NCBI GenBank assembly: GCA_029379385.1
Contig: CM055606.1
Location: forward strand, 20,485,142 to 20,549,141
Origin: Quillaja saponaria
Lineage: Eukaryota > Streptophyta > Magnoliopsida > Fabales > Quillajaceae
Reading direction: 5' to 3'
DNA: 64,000 nt
The notes beneath the pieces were generated by a model that saw only the letters and a list, made by a program, of their open reading frames with translations, did not search any database and had not been told where the DNA came from. This document shows positions 24,587-38,925 of this stretch, one piece after another; position 1 is the stretch's first letter, and every line of letters begins with the position of its first letter. Both the position numbers and the translations under genes were made by a program.

Positions 24587-26587
24587 ATGGCTCTCGACAC
24601 AAAAATAGTTTTGGTTCTTGTCCACACCAGTTTCTGGTTATTGCTAAGTATCTTTGCACCAAGCTATGGTGGTGACAGTGATATCTCTTGCTTAAAATCT
24701 ATTAAGGATTCCTTGGAAGACCCTTTCAATAATCTTTCCAAATGGAACTTCCACAACAGAACAAAAGGCTTTTTCTGTGACTTTGTTGGAGTTAATTGCT
24801 GGAATTTCGATGATGATAGAGTGCTTCAAATCAGCCTCTCAAACATGGGGCTGAAGGGCCAGTTTCCTCAAGGAGTGGAGCACTGTAGATTCTTGACAAA
24901 TCTAAATCTTTCACTTAACCAGCTCTCAGGAACAATCCCATCTGACATATCAAGAAGGCTGCCTTATATAACCTCTCTGGATCTATCAAACAACAATTTC
25001 TCTGGTGAAATTCCAACAGATATTGCCAACTGCTATTACCTGAACGATCTTAGACTTGATAACAACTGGTTAACCGGTCAAATCCCAGAGCAACTCGGGC
25101 AGCTTCCTCGGATTCAAGTCTTTGATGTCTCTAATAACCGGTTATCAGGGAAAGTTCCTGTCTTTGTCAAATCGACTATTGCAGGTAAGAACTATGCCAA
25201 TAATAGAGGTCTCTGTGGAGGGCCATTAGAATCATGTGACAAAAAACCCCATCAATCATTTAGGGATGGGTTTGTTGTTGGTTATGTTTTTTTTGCAACT
25301 TCTGTAATAGTTGTTTATATGACATATTTTGTACCCTGGAGACAACTGAAGATCAGGGAGCGAGAGATCATTTTTTCTAGCATAAGAAAGAAGAAAAATA
25401 AAAAGGATTCTATTCAAGTAGGCAATTTTCAGCTTTTGGAGCCAACAGAGGAAGAGTTCAAACAGGTTCTCTCTCTCATTTCTTTTAGATATTTATACAC
25501 ACATCGGGCGTCATAGATTGTTTTTGTTCTTATTTAGTTGTCATGTAATTGTTTTGTGGTAGCATTTATATACCCATCTGCAACTAATGTTAGGAATGCA
25601 AAAACTATCAAAGTTGTGAAACCTTTCACAGCATTATACAAAAGCGAATTTGCCTTTTTGAATAAGAATTTTTTTCCTGTGCATTTCGATAATTGAGAGA
25701 CTGCCATAATTTTCAGATATCTACATTGGAAAGGTTGATTTCTAGGATGAACTTCCATGAACTTTGCAAGGCAACTGATAATTTCAGCATACAAAACGTC
25801 ATTGGGGTGGGAAAGATAGGGACAATGTACAGGGCAACCCTACCAAATGGATGGTTCCTGGCAGTAAAGAGACTACACGATTCTGAGCTTTTCGAGAAAG
25901 AATTTGTATCAGAAATAATGAGCATTGGGAGATTTAGACACTCAAGTTTGGTCCCTCTCATTGGATTCTGCACAGAGGAAAAGGAAAAGGTTTTAGTGTA
26001 TAAATTTATGTCAAATGGCAATCTCTCTGATTGGTTACATCCTGTGGAAGGTAAAGGCAGGACATTGGAATGGCCTGTCAGGCTTAAAATTGCACTGGGA
26101 ATAGGAAGAGGTTTGGCTTGGCTCCATAATTACTGCAGTTTGCTCATAGTCCATCTGAATATAAGCTCAGAGTGTATCTTACTTGATCAGCATTTTGAAC
26201 CTAAGATATCCAATTTCGCTGGGGCAAAATTCATGTACCGGACTGGCTGGTGACTTGAACAGGAGTTTTTTCATCAACAGTGGATACTGGGAGTTGGATT
26301 TTGTTAAGAAGGATGTGTATGATTTTGGAACTGTACTCTTTGAACTGATTACAGGAAAGAAATTCAGTCAAATGACTAATTCGGAAAATGGTTTTTATAG
26401 CTATTCAGGACTTCATGTTGCCATTGATGAAAATCTGATGGGGAAAGGATTTGATGGGGAGATCTTTCATCTCCTTAGAGTGGCATGTAAATGTGTTCGG
26501 CCGTTTCCTTGTGAAAGGCCAACAATGCTTGAAGTATATGACACAATTAGCACTATTTGGAAGGAGTGTGGACCAGGAGATGATTGA
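24587..26587 (+). pseudogene. BIR1-like LRR receptor pseudokinase, copy 3 (RLK3), inverted and frameshifted
   Basis: Third member of the RLK family, on the opposite strand beyond the MetRS gene. Exon 1 is 24587-25465 (293 codons: signal peptide, LRRNT, five LRRs, GLCGGPLESC, membrane helix). Exon 2 is 25717-26587. One extra G near 26244-26247, relative to RLK1 and RLK2, shifts the frame within the activation segment after AKFMYRT, so the kinase C-lobe is out of frame. The glycine loop (GVGKIG) and AVK lysine are present; HRD is HLN and DFG is NFA, so it was a pseudokinase even before the shift. It shares with RLK1 the TGA after GPGDD. Homology to the other copies continues about 150 bases downstream. 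The upstream open frame begins at a TTG; the ATG before ALDTKIV is chosen. Confidence 0.9.
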
Positions 26588-27772
26588 GGAGTTTCAGTGT
26601 CTGCTGCTACTAAGCAAGGGCTGTTTGTTACTCGGTTTCCAAGAAAAAAATCCAGTGAACTAGATAACCTTTTGAAGAAAGAATATCTGGCAAATGCAAG
26701 GGTAATAAGTGTCTAGTATACATCTTTAGCAGCTCTGTGTCATGTCATTAAGGTATTGAATATTTAAAAGATGAATAAAGTACGCAACCAGTCTTCCATT
26801 TGAGATCTGATTGCCTTAACTTTCATATATCCTCACTATTACTTACCAAAAGAGAAACTTCTATGTACTCCTCGCTATTCTCCTTTCCAACAACTATATA
26901 TCACACTGTAATCCAGTTTCTTTAATTTCATTAACCCAGTTCAAAGCTGTCTTACCAACTTCCAACAACTACAATTGCTTGCTCAGCATCAGTTCTGCCA
27001 CTTAGAAGCTGATTTCTCCTGCTAAAAGTGGACGAACCCAAATCAAGTTAACTAGGTTGACTTCAAATAACAGGATTAAATGCAGTGCCCAGACTATAGC
27101 TTGTATAACATAAGGCTAATCTAGAAGGATTATAGCAAAAAAAAGCACTTTGCAAAATTTTACCACAAGCCGTGGGTCAGTTAACTGCACTGTTGTTGTT
27201 TAAGAGTCACTAACGATAGAATAAACATGCTACAGAACATTTAATTTTCTCAAGCATAGAATCCATAATGTGAGGAGGTTTACAATGTCATCATAACAAT
27301 GAGATAAAACCCGTTATATCCAGTGGTACAACAAAACTGAGTTGAACTGTAAATAGACCTCTTCTATCTATTATATAAAAATGAACTCATCCAAACTAGT
27401 TAAGATCGGATATAAAAATGAAGTTTGAAATAATTTAACACTTCTCATCAAAAGAAAAGGAAAGATGTTAACATTGTATCCAACTTGATATAGGTAAAAG
27501 ATACATTTAAATCTATGTTCAAAATATCTAAAAGGAAACTAGTCTCAATAAGCAATATGTCCTCTAAAATATTGAGATTCTAGAGGGAAATAGATGATAC
27601 CGGCCTGCTTCACAAAGAATACAAATATAAAGTTAAAAGGAACAAGAAGACAAAAAGAAAAAAAATACAAGTTACTACAATTAACCACATTTGTAATTAC
27701 AAAACATCAAATTTTAAACCAACATCAAATTTTAAACCACTGAGAGATACAGAAAAATTGAGGCTAAAATTA
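26588..27772. other. Convergent spacer between RLK3 and the TBC gene
   Basis: RLK-homologous flank to about 26760, then AT-rich sequence that includes the 3' untranslated region of the TBC gene on the minus strand. No gene recognised. Confidence 0.55.
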
Positions 27773-30700
27773 TTAGACTGGTGACTGTACACGCAACTTA
27801 TTAGCAACATAGAGCAAATGACTAATGTTTGTTGACGGATATTTCTGCAACAATTTGAGATTCGCAGTGAAATCACCCGCCAGGAGACGTCTACGAATGA
27901 GAATCAGCATTGCACAGCATACTCGAAGAAGGGTCTCCTACAGTCAGTATTTTTTTGTCAGTTTCCCTTTCCAGATCCTCTTTGGAAAAAAACAAGGTGG
28001 CTTCAGAATTCACATCTTTCTCAAAGAAAAATGACCAGATTATCCACAAAAACGAGGCGGGTTCACCATCAACAAAATTGACCTCCAAATTTCTAGATGC
28101 AATGTGGATTTAAAGCATTTTAATAGCTCCTGGAACTCAATTCACAAGCTCAAAGCAATTTGGCTAGAGAGGGAGGGAGGGAAGGATAGCATTTTCCAGA
28201 AATAATTCTCATAAAAAAATGATGCGAATTCACTTTTTCTTTTTTGATAATTGAAGCAAATCTATTAATACTCATCCTCACATCATCTCACATGCTATTT
28301 CTTTTCTTTTCTATTTCCAGAAGAGGGGTTGGTTAGAAATGCAAAGACTTCCCAATTTTGTCCTAGTTGAGAAAACACAACTTAATGAACAGTGATGTAA
28401 TTAAGCAGTCATACCTGAGGACCCTCTGGGTCACTTAAAAGAGTGTCCCAAATATGAAGGCTGTCAGCAAAATTGAATTCTTGAGTCAAGAGAAGAGTGA
28501 TCCACCTAAATGCATAGAACTGGGGATTGACCTATAATTTCAATATTCGAAAAGTGAGGCTTCTGCCATAAATTGTCTAATGAACAATAAATAAAATTCT
28601 AGAATCATTTGCCCTAGATGTTTACTCAATGAGAGCACCAAACAATAATGACGCCTTGGCTGGTAAAACTTATCACTTGACTACTCAAATAACAAAAAAA
28701 AGACGGAAAAGAAGAATAGATAATGGAGTCCCAGATTGACAGCTTCCCATGTAGAGAAGATCTCACCATACCATATAGATTAAATGGTTGTGAAAGAGAC
28801 ACGTTTGGCAATGTTTCTAAAAGTGATATTCGAATCCAATAATCAAATTAAAAAAAATTGAATTGATTAAAAATGAATTTTATTTGAATTTGAAAAAAAT
28901 TAGAAATTCAGTTCTCAAAATTTTTTGACATGTTTTTCTTTCTTTTCTAGAAAAAGAAGTATTACAAAAAAAGAGAAGAGAATATGACATATTGTTTTGA
29001 ACAGTTATAAACTGCACCACTCAGCCAAATCTCAAAAGAGCAAATCTCAAAAGAGCATTTTCTCCTAAAGCTGGAATAATTGATAATAATTTGTTCATAA
29101 AACAATAATGATTAAGAAAAACTTCAAACACATCAGAAGATAGTAACTTAAGTGTGTTACCCTGAAACATCAATCAATCACCAGATCAAGATTCACCTCA
29201 ATTTGTAATGAAAAGATAGTATACAGAAAGATCACAGAGAAAGCTAAAAGAAGATTGATTTAGAAGTAGCAACACTTTAATATAAACTCAATCTCTTGCC
29301 TTAGTTGTGATCTCAAGATGACGCCACAGTTCTTCATCCTTTTCTTTCAAAAGTTGGGACAACCTTGTGATAGTGGAACGGATTCCCACAACACTGTTGT
29401 CAAGTTGCTGACAGAAGTTATCCCTGAACCCACTCAATAGCTCAACAAAACAAAAAAATGTGTCTGCTTCAGCAGATAGCTGCACATATCCAAATTAGGA
29501 ACTGATAAGAAAGTTGAAAGAAATAAATAATTGAAGCACAAGCTGCAATTGACACTTCACAATCCAACTGAAAGAAGATGCCCTACACCATCCATCACTG
29601 TTTATTTTGAATCTAAATAGTAGTTTCTACCATTTTTAAGATTATTTTAAGTTATTTTTATTTACAAGCATTTTGTTGTAAGTTCTGATTCCCATAACTG
29701 AAATGCAACACCAGAGAGGTCCAACACTACTGTTCACATAAAACACAGACCAAAATTTGTTCACAAAACTTGCTAAGGAATCAAAGTAGCCCAAACATGA
29801 GTCTCCACAAATGTCAACAGAATCAAGACTTCAGAGTTCAGGAAAAGGAAACTTATTTGATTTAAAAATGATTTCTCTAAGTAGAATGTTTTCCCTGCTC
29901 AAGCTACATAACAAATTTGCAACAAAATGAACCGAGGAAATGTTTATCATGTGTTTATGTCACCACTGCATGAAGGAAAGATAAAACTTACCGCTGTACG
30001 TATTTAGTTCTAGTTTTGTATTGTGTAATTTGTACACTCAAAATCCTCAGGAGCATATAACTACTACTAAAGTGCAGCCCATTGCCAAAATAACAGTTAG
30101 ATGTATTGAGTAAGACTGAAAGATAAAAGTGGAGATATTGATCCAATTTTTTGTAAGTCTGGATGTTCACAACATTATCACAATTTGCACCCAAAATTAT
30201 ATAAATAGAGTGAAACAAATTAAGGATATTTCTCACATAATAGAACTATGATTTGAAGTATTAGTGTCATCCCACTAACATATTACTGAGGTGAAGAGGC
30301 AATCGTAAGTTATAACAGTTAACATTTGGTAGTCTTATGTGACACAACATGCAGATACAAAAAACCACTTAAATATTTGTAAATTTGAACACTAAACAAA
30401 GGGTAAACATTAACTATTTTCTAAACTCAAAAAAGATGACAACTTCATATACTTACTGCATTTTCCTCGTCAGGATCATTTCTGAAAACATAGAAGAGAG
30501 GGGCCAATATCTCATTCATCCCTTGAACATATCTTATACCTGGATTTAACTTTGCAAAAACAATTAATATGTTCTTTAAAGCCTCCTGAAAATGTGAGAA
30601 AAGTTCAAGTCAGCCAAAATGCCCATACTTTGGTTCAGATCTAGAGTTTGTGTATTTTCAACAGAAGTAAAAAAAACACACCCGATTAGATTTTGCAAAT

Positions 30701-33351
30701 TGTGAATCCCCCGAGAAAAATTGCATGTCTGGATGGGTGCGCTTTACATCTCGATCGATCTGTTCAATGATCTCTGTATCCTACAAAATCCAAAGATGAT
30801 TGTGAAACAAGATGCAGCACCCGATCTTACTATAGCATCACAGTCACAGACTTGCATTACATCAGGAAATTCTCGAATCACAATACAAAAATAGCAGTAT
30901 TCTAAATCAACTAAAATCTTGAATACTGCAAGAAAGTTCAGGTTCATCCACAAATATATAAAAGCCAGACAAATATTGCAGTTACTTGTGAAACACCATA
31001 ACTAATTCTGATTAAGTGAACAGAGGTATTTTTAATGTGCAAAGTGCAAACAAGTATGAGGCACTGGGAGACTAGCACAAAAGTAAAAGCCTCATAAGAA
31101 ATATTACTTGTCCAGTTGTCTTGCAAATTTTTCGAAGTTTATAACATAAGAATTCACGCATGTAATAGTTTGCAAATGAAGGATAGTCCAATTGAATTGC
31201 GGTCCAATTAAATAGTTGTTCAACCAGTTGAGCCATTCAATTAGAATAATGTATGTTAGCTTATGACATTTCGTTAGATGCAAGTGCAGTAGAACTAACA
31301 TAGTTAATTTCACAATGTTAATATTCTTTTTAGCAGAACAAAAAAAAAATCATCTAGACTTCAAATATGAATGTGAAAACCATTCTTCAAGAGCTATTAG
31401 CATAGTACCTGAAAGAACTGATTCCATATACTGGTCTTCCCAAGACTCAAAGGATGCTCCCCTTGAGTAATGTCTGATCTTGAGAGCAAGCCCCTACTTT
31501 CACATTTTGGTTCATCATTGTCATAACTCTTAGATTTATAAAGCCTCCTTGTAACTTCTGACTGACTAGCCAAATAAACACTCAGAAAGCCAAGTAGATG
31601 AATACAATAGAAAATACTTGACAACCAAGTTTTCACTGCTTCACTGTTCTCTAAGTTTTCACTTAAATCACTGTTGTTACCATATAACAAAATTGAAGTA
31701 GTGTTTTTCTATATTGGACATGCCATAATAGCTGCTTTTACTTTTACTTCTTTTTTTTTTTTTTGGTACCTAGATAGAGATGATATAATAGTAATCAGCT
31801 TGAAGTAAAACAATGCATTTTACTATTTGCAATAGGGCTGAAAACATGAAAAGAAGTAAGAATGGAAGAGGATGAAATTCTTGAATAGATGAGACAGGAA
31901 GTTCATTGAATCCATCTTTCTTTCTCAATCAATACTTTTATATATGATCCACTCAGGATTCATGGTTTAGAAACAAAAAGTATAATTCAATGTTTCATAA
32001 TCTTATGCCTTTAGTTCATGCTGTTCTCATCAACAAAAATTGTCTATAGCTACAGAGGTGCAAATTTTCACGATAAGGATAAAAAGTCTTTACATCTCTT
32101 CATTGATTTAAAAGTCAACAATCAACTAAAGGAATAAAATGAACTGTAATGCAATGATTATTAAAGGAATTTCCACCATTAGAACTATTAAATTTATATG
32201 GCTTTTTTATTTGTGGTTAACTGAAGGATTCCTGGATTTATAGCATGGGAGTGAAAGATCACTGGTTTGTATTAGGCTTTTAGTAATCAGTTAGGCACAA
32301 TATGTGGGTGGTTCATTCTCGTCCATACGGATGAATTTCTTAGCATTGAAATCCCTGAAATAAAATATAACTTACAGGATTCATCAGAAGATCCTCTTTG
32401 AAATGTTTATACTGAGACCTCTTTTTTGCTAATTCGGATGACCAAAGCCCGCGATCTGGTGATAGATACCCAAGCAAAAGCTGCAAACATCAATAAGCAT
32501 AAGTTTTAGTAAGCTCGTGAGTGATTTACCTGCCTTTTCTCTATCCCTAATAGAAATTTAGCACATATTCAGCGACCATAAGCATCTAAACTAATCAAAC
32601 CCATACGATCATCAGAAATACATTTACTCTTTGAATTCAACTTAATGGTGCCTTGTATAACCAAATGACGAATATGGAAACTAACAATTATGTTTTAAAA
32701 ACACTGGAAAAATCACATCTTTAATCTTCCCCTTCCCACATTTTCTAGCTAATCACACAGAACTACTTTTTTCGATTAAATATTTACCTTCCATACTGTA
32801 GAACGAATCCCAGCACCATCTGGAATACCTTGACAAGCAATTTTCCGCAACTCCGGCATATCTATCACCTTCCTCGACAACTTGAATTAGCAAAAGAAAT
32901 TCTTTTAATAAAAACGAAAAGGAACCGAAATATGAAACCAGTGATCCCAATTTCAAAAATCATAATATTCACTTTCTTAAAGACAACAGTTGAGAGATTT
33001 AAACAAGTGGAGGAAACAAATAAACGGAGAGATTGAACTAACCTCATACAAGAGTTGGGCCTGGCGAGATATGTCATCTGCAGAAGGGGAGGAAGAAGAA
33101 ATGCCATTGTAATCGTCTGCACTGTTATAAATTCGTGAATCTTCTATTGTTTGTGGCTTTGGAGGCTCTTCTCTGGTAGTTGAGGGAGAAGGCGTCTGTA
33201 CAGGTGGGTCCACGGCGGAGGGCTCTATAGTTGGGGACGTAAAGGTGGAGTAGCTCGTGGTAGTGTAGCGAAGGTGACTATTACGGTCATCGGAAGAAGG
33301 AGAAGACCACATAGAACTATTAAGCCAGTCTGGCACGCGTTTCTTCGCCAT
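27773..33351 (-). CDS. TBC domain Rab-GTPase-activating protein (TBC1D13-like)
   Basis: Stimulates GTP hydrolysis by a Rab GTPase in membrane traffic. Nine exons in transcript order: 33351-33043, 32880-32788, 32480-32376, 31561-31409, 30780-30682, 30585-30457, 29479-29300, 28531-28415, 27937-27773. Every exon is a multiple of three and starts in phase 0; the total is 449 residues. The first ~100 residues are Ser/Pro-rich and probably disordered (after AKKRVPDWLNSS). The TBC domain begins near LRKIACQGIPDG. Both catalytic fingers are present: IDRDVKR with the arginine at about 234 (IxxDxxR), and YVQ with the glutamine at about 274. The later part has NPQFYAFRWITLLLTQEF. The intron after exon 7 uses a GC donor (AAG|GCAAGA), required to join TTK to VNPQFYAF. 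An in-frame ATG lies two codons upstream (33357). Likely orthologue of Arabidopsis At1g04830. Confidence 0.95.
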
Positions 33352-34558
33352 TTTCACTGCTCAGATTGATTTCAAGTTTGGATTTTGCATAAAATCTCTA
33401 GGGTTTCTGCAAATTTTTGACGATTAGGAAGCTTCTTCTTTCTTCTCGGATCGCTTTGGGAGAACCTTCTGGACGGGTAGTGGTAATGCAACCGGAGGAG
33501 GTATGAGCTAGCTGACCACGTAACAACAAAGATGTCGGCCTTCTTCTGAAATGATATGACGCCATCCCATAAATATTTTTCCGCTGTGCACTTGGGGTGT
33601 CCATACTTTTGGACAGTGAAAAACACGAGTCGCACACCTTAGAGCTATCTAGTGTTTTGTATGTTGTGTTTGGAAATGGAAAATTGTGAGGGACCAAAGT
33701 CTGGTGTTAGTTTGTGATTTATAAATAAAATTAGTTATAACTTTGATTGGTTAATCATTTTAATTACACCATTTAGCCTATCTCATTTTCTCTAATCTCA
33801 TATTCAAATATAAAAATTTCATATTTTATATATCTAATTTGGAATAAGATCTTATATAGGGATTGTTTGCAAACTTAATTCGTCTTAGGACACAGCTCAA
33901 CAAAAGTTAAGTTGCCTTTATTAAAGTATAAGTTCGTAAGGTTTGTAACAACTAACAAGGCTAGCCATTTGCTGAAGTCTTCTTACAAACTTTCATCAAA
34001 GACCTCACCATGTAAAAGAAATTATCCTAAACCTGTGGATGCTTTTCTCCAAAAGTAAAAGAATAAACATGATGCATTGCACACTATTGACCCTTTGTTT
34101 TGAATAAACAATAGTGGGTTAGTGCCATTTCTGACTTTCCTGTTGTAATATAAAGCCTAAGTCTGCAATCTTTTGCCTATATATCATGTTGGTTTAGCTG
34201 TCTCGTCACTTTCACAATCTCTTAATCATGTCCTGCTTTTCTTCCCTTTGGAAGATCACGTTTTTAAGACTGTTATGTTAACTTTGATCCTTTCAGCGAT
34301 TCTGAAGGATCTTCAAGCTGGGAATTCCTACAAGTTGGGTTTTAACTGATAAGTGATGGGTGGAGGACAATGAAGTTACAAGGAATCATCAGTATGTTCT
34401 CTAGTTTACACATGATTAGTTAGAGTATCTTACAGGTTTTAGGCAAGTATGATCATTACAGGATTCACATAAAGTAGAACCTCTGAAGTATCAAAAGTGT
34501 CATAGGAATCACATCCACATTTTCACTTGCAGACTGATCCTTCAGAATGCAGGTAGAC
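33352..34558. other. TBC promoter region and SUMO 3' flank
   Basis: No gene seen. The TBC 5' leader lies next to 33351; the SUMO 3' untranslated region lies below 34559. Confidence 0.5.
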
Positions 34559-37500
34559 TTATATATTGCAACAACCACCTCCATTCACGTGCATTACTGC
34601 TGTGATTTCGTCCCCATCTTCCATTGAAAGCTGTAGAATCAATATGGTACATAAAGATAAGATGATCGATATTAGTCAAAATGGTTTACAAAAGTGGTGC
34701 TAATGATGCAGGGTCACAGGAAGATATAAATTTAATAGGATTTTTGACAATATGCAGAGGAATACAGACATCTTACTATTGATAAGAGTTCAAGGCTCAC
34801 TAAGTTTCAACATCTTGGTTATTTTAAGTTATTATACGTCCAGTATAAATGAAGTAGAATGCAGCCATTTACCTTGCTTTGCAGCAAAAAATATAGATAG
34901 CAGAAAGATAACGTAAAGATCAGGAATGGGGAAAAAAATTTAAGAGTTGTAAAGTCTAATGTAAAGAAAGAAATTGTGATGTGAAAAGATATAGATGGGA
35001 GTTTTTGTAAGGTGTACCCACACATTATCCAACATGATCATGAACTAAAGCTTTATGATTCCGCTGCATTTGTCAAACCTTCTCCATAAGTATAGGCTAC
35101 ATGTTTTTCACATCCATTTCTCACCATATTTCCTATCTATTTTTGTTTTTTAATGGAATTTCCTGGGGTCAAAGTCATGGCCAAAAAATAAGAAAACTAA
35201 AAACAAACAGGAGTAAGAAGTGAGACAGAAAATCTTAAACCCATTTGTGAATTTTTTTCCCCATGATATTGCTATCATTAAGAAAAACCCATAACATATG
35301 TAATAAAAAATGGAAGATACTTACTCTATCAGGTGTTTGTTTGCCAGTAATGCGATCTCCGTCATACAAAAATTGCATTGTCTTATAGACTAGTTGCTTT
35401 TTCTCACAGTATGCGGTCATTAGCTTAAATAACTGGGTGTTACGCTTTACCCTGAAGAACACCTCATTCCCATCCTACAGGCAAATGAAGAGCAAAAAAA
35501 TGGTGAGGAAAGGAGAAGAGTAAAAAGAAATTGATAATGAAGAAAATAGTATCAGGCCTTTATATGTAACTTCTTATTATATAGTCAGGATGATGTAAAA
35601 CAAACACCATAGTGCAAGTATGAACGCTAAATTCATATCACATGATAGTTTTGGCAAGACTAGTTAGAAGCTGTAAAATTGATGCAAATGTATATGATGC
35701 CAAAAGTAAGTACTCTTTTAAATGATCCAGAATTAAATTATTCAATGGTTTTCATAACAGACAATCTCTACAAGTTTGAACACAATTGAATTGTATGGAA
35801 AATAATTAAATAAATGAGATAAACTCTTCTACTAAATTCCAGTCTATTTTATTTCTTGGCTATGTATATGCATCCATTCCCAAGGAACTTCTAAATTTCC
35901 AAAGAAAGGCAGCAAGCATCTATCAAGAATTAGCTTGAGGACCACATCCAAAGCATTAATTCTAGAACCATTACGTAGTTTCCTACCTATGTTATTTTTT
36001 TATACCAAAATTAGAAATCAGCAAACTACCCTCCACTTATTTTCTAGAGAATCAAATTCACGCACAAACATTGTACATACAAACATAAGAAAATGGCAGA
36101 ATATGGTTTTTCTTTGCTATAATTATACTTTTTATAGTTAAGTGACTCAGTTTATCTCAAGTCAGCAATAGCATGAGCTTATTCATGCAAATACCTTGAA
36201 ACCATAGTCAGGGTACCTACAGCAAATGCTTTGATGCACTAAGGTTGCTTGCTACACAATAAAATCTGTCATCATAAATTCATAATAGCAATACCTCAGT
36301 TCTCAATGGTAATCTTGCCATTATTATTCTAACATATTACTTTGATTTTTTTTGTTTATTATTGCTACTCTTTACAGTACTGATATTAAGGCTTTTCCTG
36401 TTGAAAATAGCATTCAACTGATATCCTTATATACTGATTTTCATAAATGTACAAATACAGTACTGCTAAGGGAAAAGTGGTAGGTCCACATGTGTAATAT
36501 ATACAAAGTATGAAATCTTTCCAGAAAGATTCCAGCTAGTATAAGCTATGCAAGGATGAAGGGTAATTTATCAGCACCCATGGTATTGATTTGAGGTTTA
36601 GATTTTTGATCCAGCTTGCCACATTTTTCGGATTTTCATTCTTCAAATCTTTTGAAAATAGATTTGAAGCTTCAATTTGAGAGGTGGTTCCAGGAATAGA
36701 CACTATCAGAGTCAACAATGATGCTGAGTCTAAGACCTCAAGGTGATAAGCATGGAAGATCTAATAAAGCTAATTGAAGGTATAAAAGTATCTTGTTCAG
36801 ATCAGCAAAATGATTTTTTTTCAAATTAATTAATGACACTTCTTAACTTCATAGCTTTTTTTATTAAAAAAATGGAGAAAATTTTCTAGGAGCTTGACTC
36901 AATAGAAGAAAAAAGCACAGAAAAAGCAAAGAATGAAACAACATGGAAATGCAGAGTTTTGACAGTTTTCAAATATAGTCTTTCCAACAATTTGTGGACA
37001 TTCTAAACATGTAAATTTACGAATTAGAACCAAATTATCCCTAGAAAGCTCTTGCAATCAACCTTAAAACTATTTGAAAGAATTCCTAACCCACCACCAC
37101 ATCTCAATGTGACAAAAGAGTTTAGCTACAGAGTTTGATCCTATACAAATTTCGAGAACACTTCTTTGAACCTATGACTTGCTCATATACATGCAACTAA
37201 CTAAGAAAACAATTCACACAAAGGATGTTTATTTTGAGAATACCTGAGCCAAAAAGAAAATATAATTAAGAAATCAGATTGGGGTGAGACACTAACCCCT
37301 ACACCTTACTTTTTTCATCTTAGGCATTATTTCATCCAAATTGAGAGAAGCCAACATTTCACATACCCTCCTACTCCTTCGATTCTTCTTATTTCTTCTG
37401 CCATTTTTATACTATCTTTTCCTTTTTAACTTTCACACACAAATCACACCCATTAATCGGACGAAACCTCTGATAAGGGAGGTAGAATATGTGAACACAC

Positions 37501-37750
37501 CTCCCTCAAAATTTGCTTCTTTTTGCATCATCTAAAACTCACCCAAAGCTTCTTCTTGGAAACCCATAAAACCACAAAACAGAAAATGTAACAGCAAACC
37601 CACAAATTCCTTTGCCCAAATAATATAAAAATCAAAACTTTAACAGAAAATCAAAGACCCAATAAGTAAATAAGAGTGACACACCTGGCCCTTGACTTTC
37701 AGGACAACAGAAGGCACTTCATCGCCTCCTCCGTTAGTAGCCATTGCCAT
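34559..37750 (-). CDS. Divergent small ubiquitin-related modifier (SUMO)
   Basis: Ubiquitin-like modifier that is joined to lysines of target proteins after trimming to a C-terminal Gly-Gly. Three exons: 37750-37685, 35474-35325 and 34630-34559, all phase 0, giving 95 residues, with a 2.2-kb first intron. Conserved SUMO features: VVLKVKGQ, DGNEVFFRVKR, QLFKLMTAYCEKK, FLYDGDRI, QTPDRLSMEDGDEI. Differences from canonical plant SUMO1/2: the last strand reads ITAVMHVNGGG where they have IDAMLHQTGG, and the precursor tail is Cys-Cys-Asn-Ile. These changes recall the divergent SUMO3/SUMO5-like class. Two in-frame ATGs lie six bases apart (37750, 37744); the first is annotated and the second is equally plausible. 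No SUMO consensus lysine for chain growth is evident in the short N-terminus. Confidence 0.95.
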
Positions 37751-38925
37751 CCAGACCCGCAAGCTAACACAGTGTTCGACTGAGAGTGAAAGAGAGAGAC
37801 TATCCAGTGAATAGTGATGGTCGAGAAGAAAGTCTTAGGGTGAGATTTTGAAGTAGGGAATGATTTGTAGTTTCCAATGGGGGTACAGGCAGTCATCAAT
37901 ACGCTGACAGAAACTTGGTCTCATACTGCATTCACAATCGTTTGTTCATTCCAACAAGAAATTGTTTCACCTTGTCAGAAATACCATTTTAAGCTAAGGC
38001 CAGCTGTACCTCCCGCCCTGGTGATCAGTAGAGAATTTGCTTTTCCTTTCTTCTTTTTCTCATTCTATTTTTACTTGCAAATGACAACTATTTCCTTAAT
38101 AAATGGTTACAATTGGGTTTTCAAATTATTAATTAACATTGCTTATTATATCCTTACAACTTCAAATATCATTATTTTGTGTTATTAAATTATTTTTATT
38201 TATGACTAATTCACTTCTTTAATTAGATACAACCGCCCGGTTAGATAGAAAATTTATTTATGTTATATGTACACAAACTTGGCATGCAAGTGCATCACAA
38301 TGCCGTGGAAGAAATGTGTTGTGTATTCCTGGAGGTATAGTTAATTAGTATCATTGAAATCATGAAAGTTTACTTAATTTTGTTGGTCAAATATAGCAAA
38401 CAAAAGTTAGAGATAAATTCTTCTTAAACGGCAGTGTCTTGGTATGATTAATTCAATAATTTGATCACAAGAAAGATTATAGTTTGAACATGAATTTGCT
38501 AAAATATTTTTGAGAATGAGTAAATTCTTCAAAAACATTTAGTAACTCATTGATTTAATTAAATTTTTACATTTCTTTATAAACTTTACAAAAATCGAAG
38601 TTAATTAATATTTTATTTTAAGATGAAATATCCGGTCATATTCAATATCGATCTATATCTCTTTTAAACTATTACATATCTAGATTTTGTCAATATTATA
38701 TTTATTATGGCAAAACATAATTAACAAAGAAAATTAAGAAAAGTAAATGAAAACAGTTTCCTCAATGAAATCATGAAAGTCGTTTTTTAACATGGTCTAA
38801 GCAATATAAAAATATGAAAATCATTGAAATTAAGCACTACTAATTGAAATACAAAATAAACTTGATAAGATTCTAAAATTTGAAGTTGAACTCATGGCCA
38901 GCAGTCCGGGAACGATCTCTTGATC
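37751..38925. other. SUMO promoter region and 3' flank of the first response-regulator gene
   Basis: No gene seen. From about 37975 the sequence is repeated at 43609 onward; this is the outer breakpoint of the tandem duplication, only ~225 bases upstream of the SUMO start. Confidence 0.65.
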
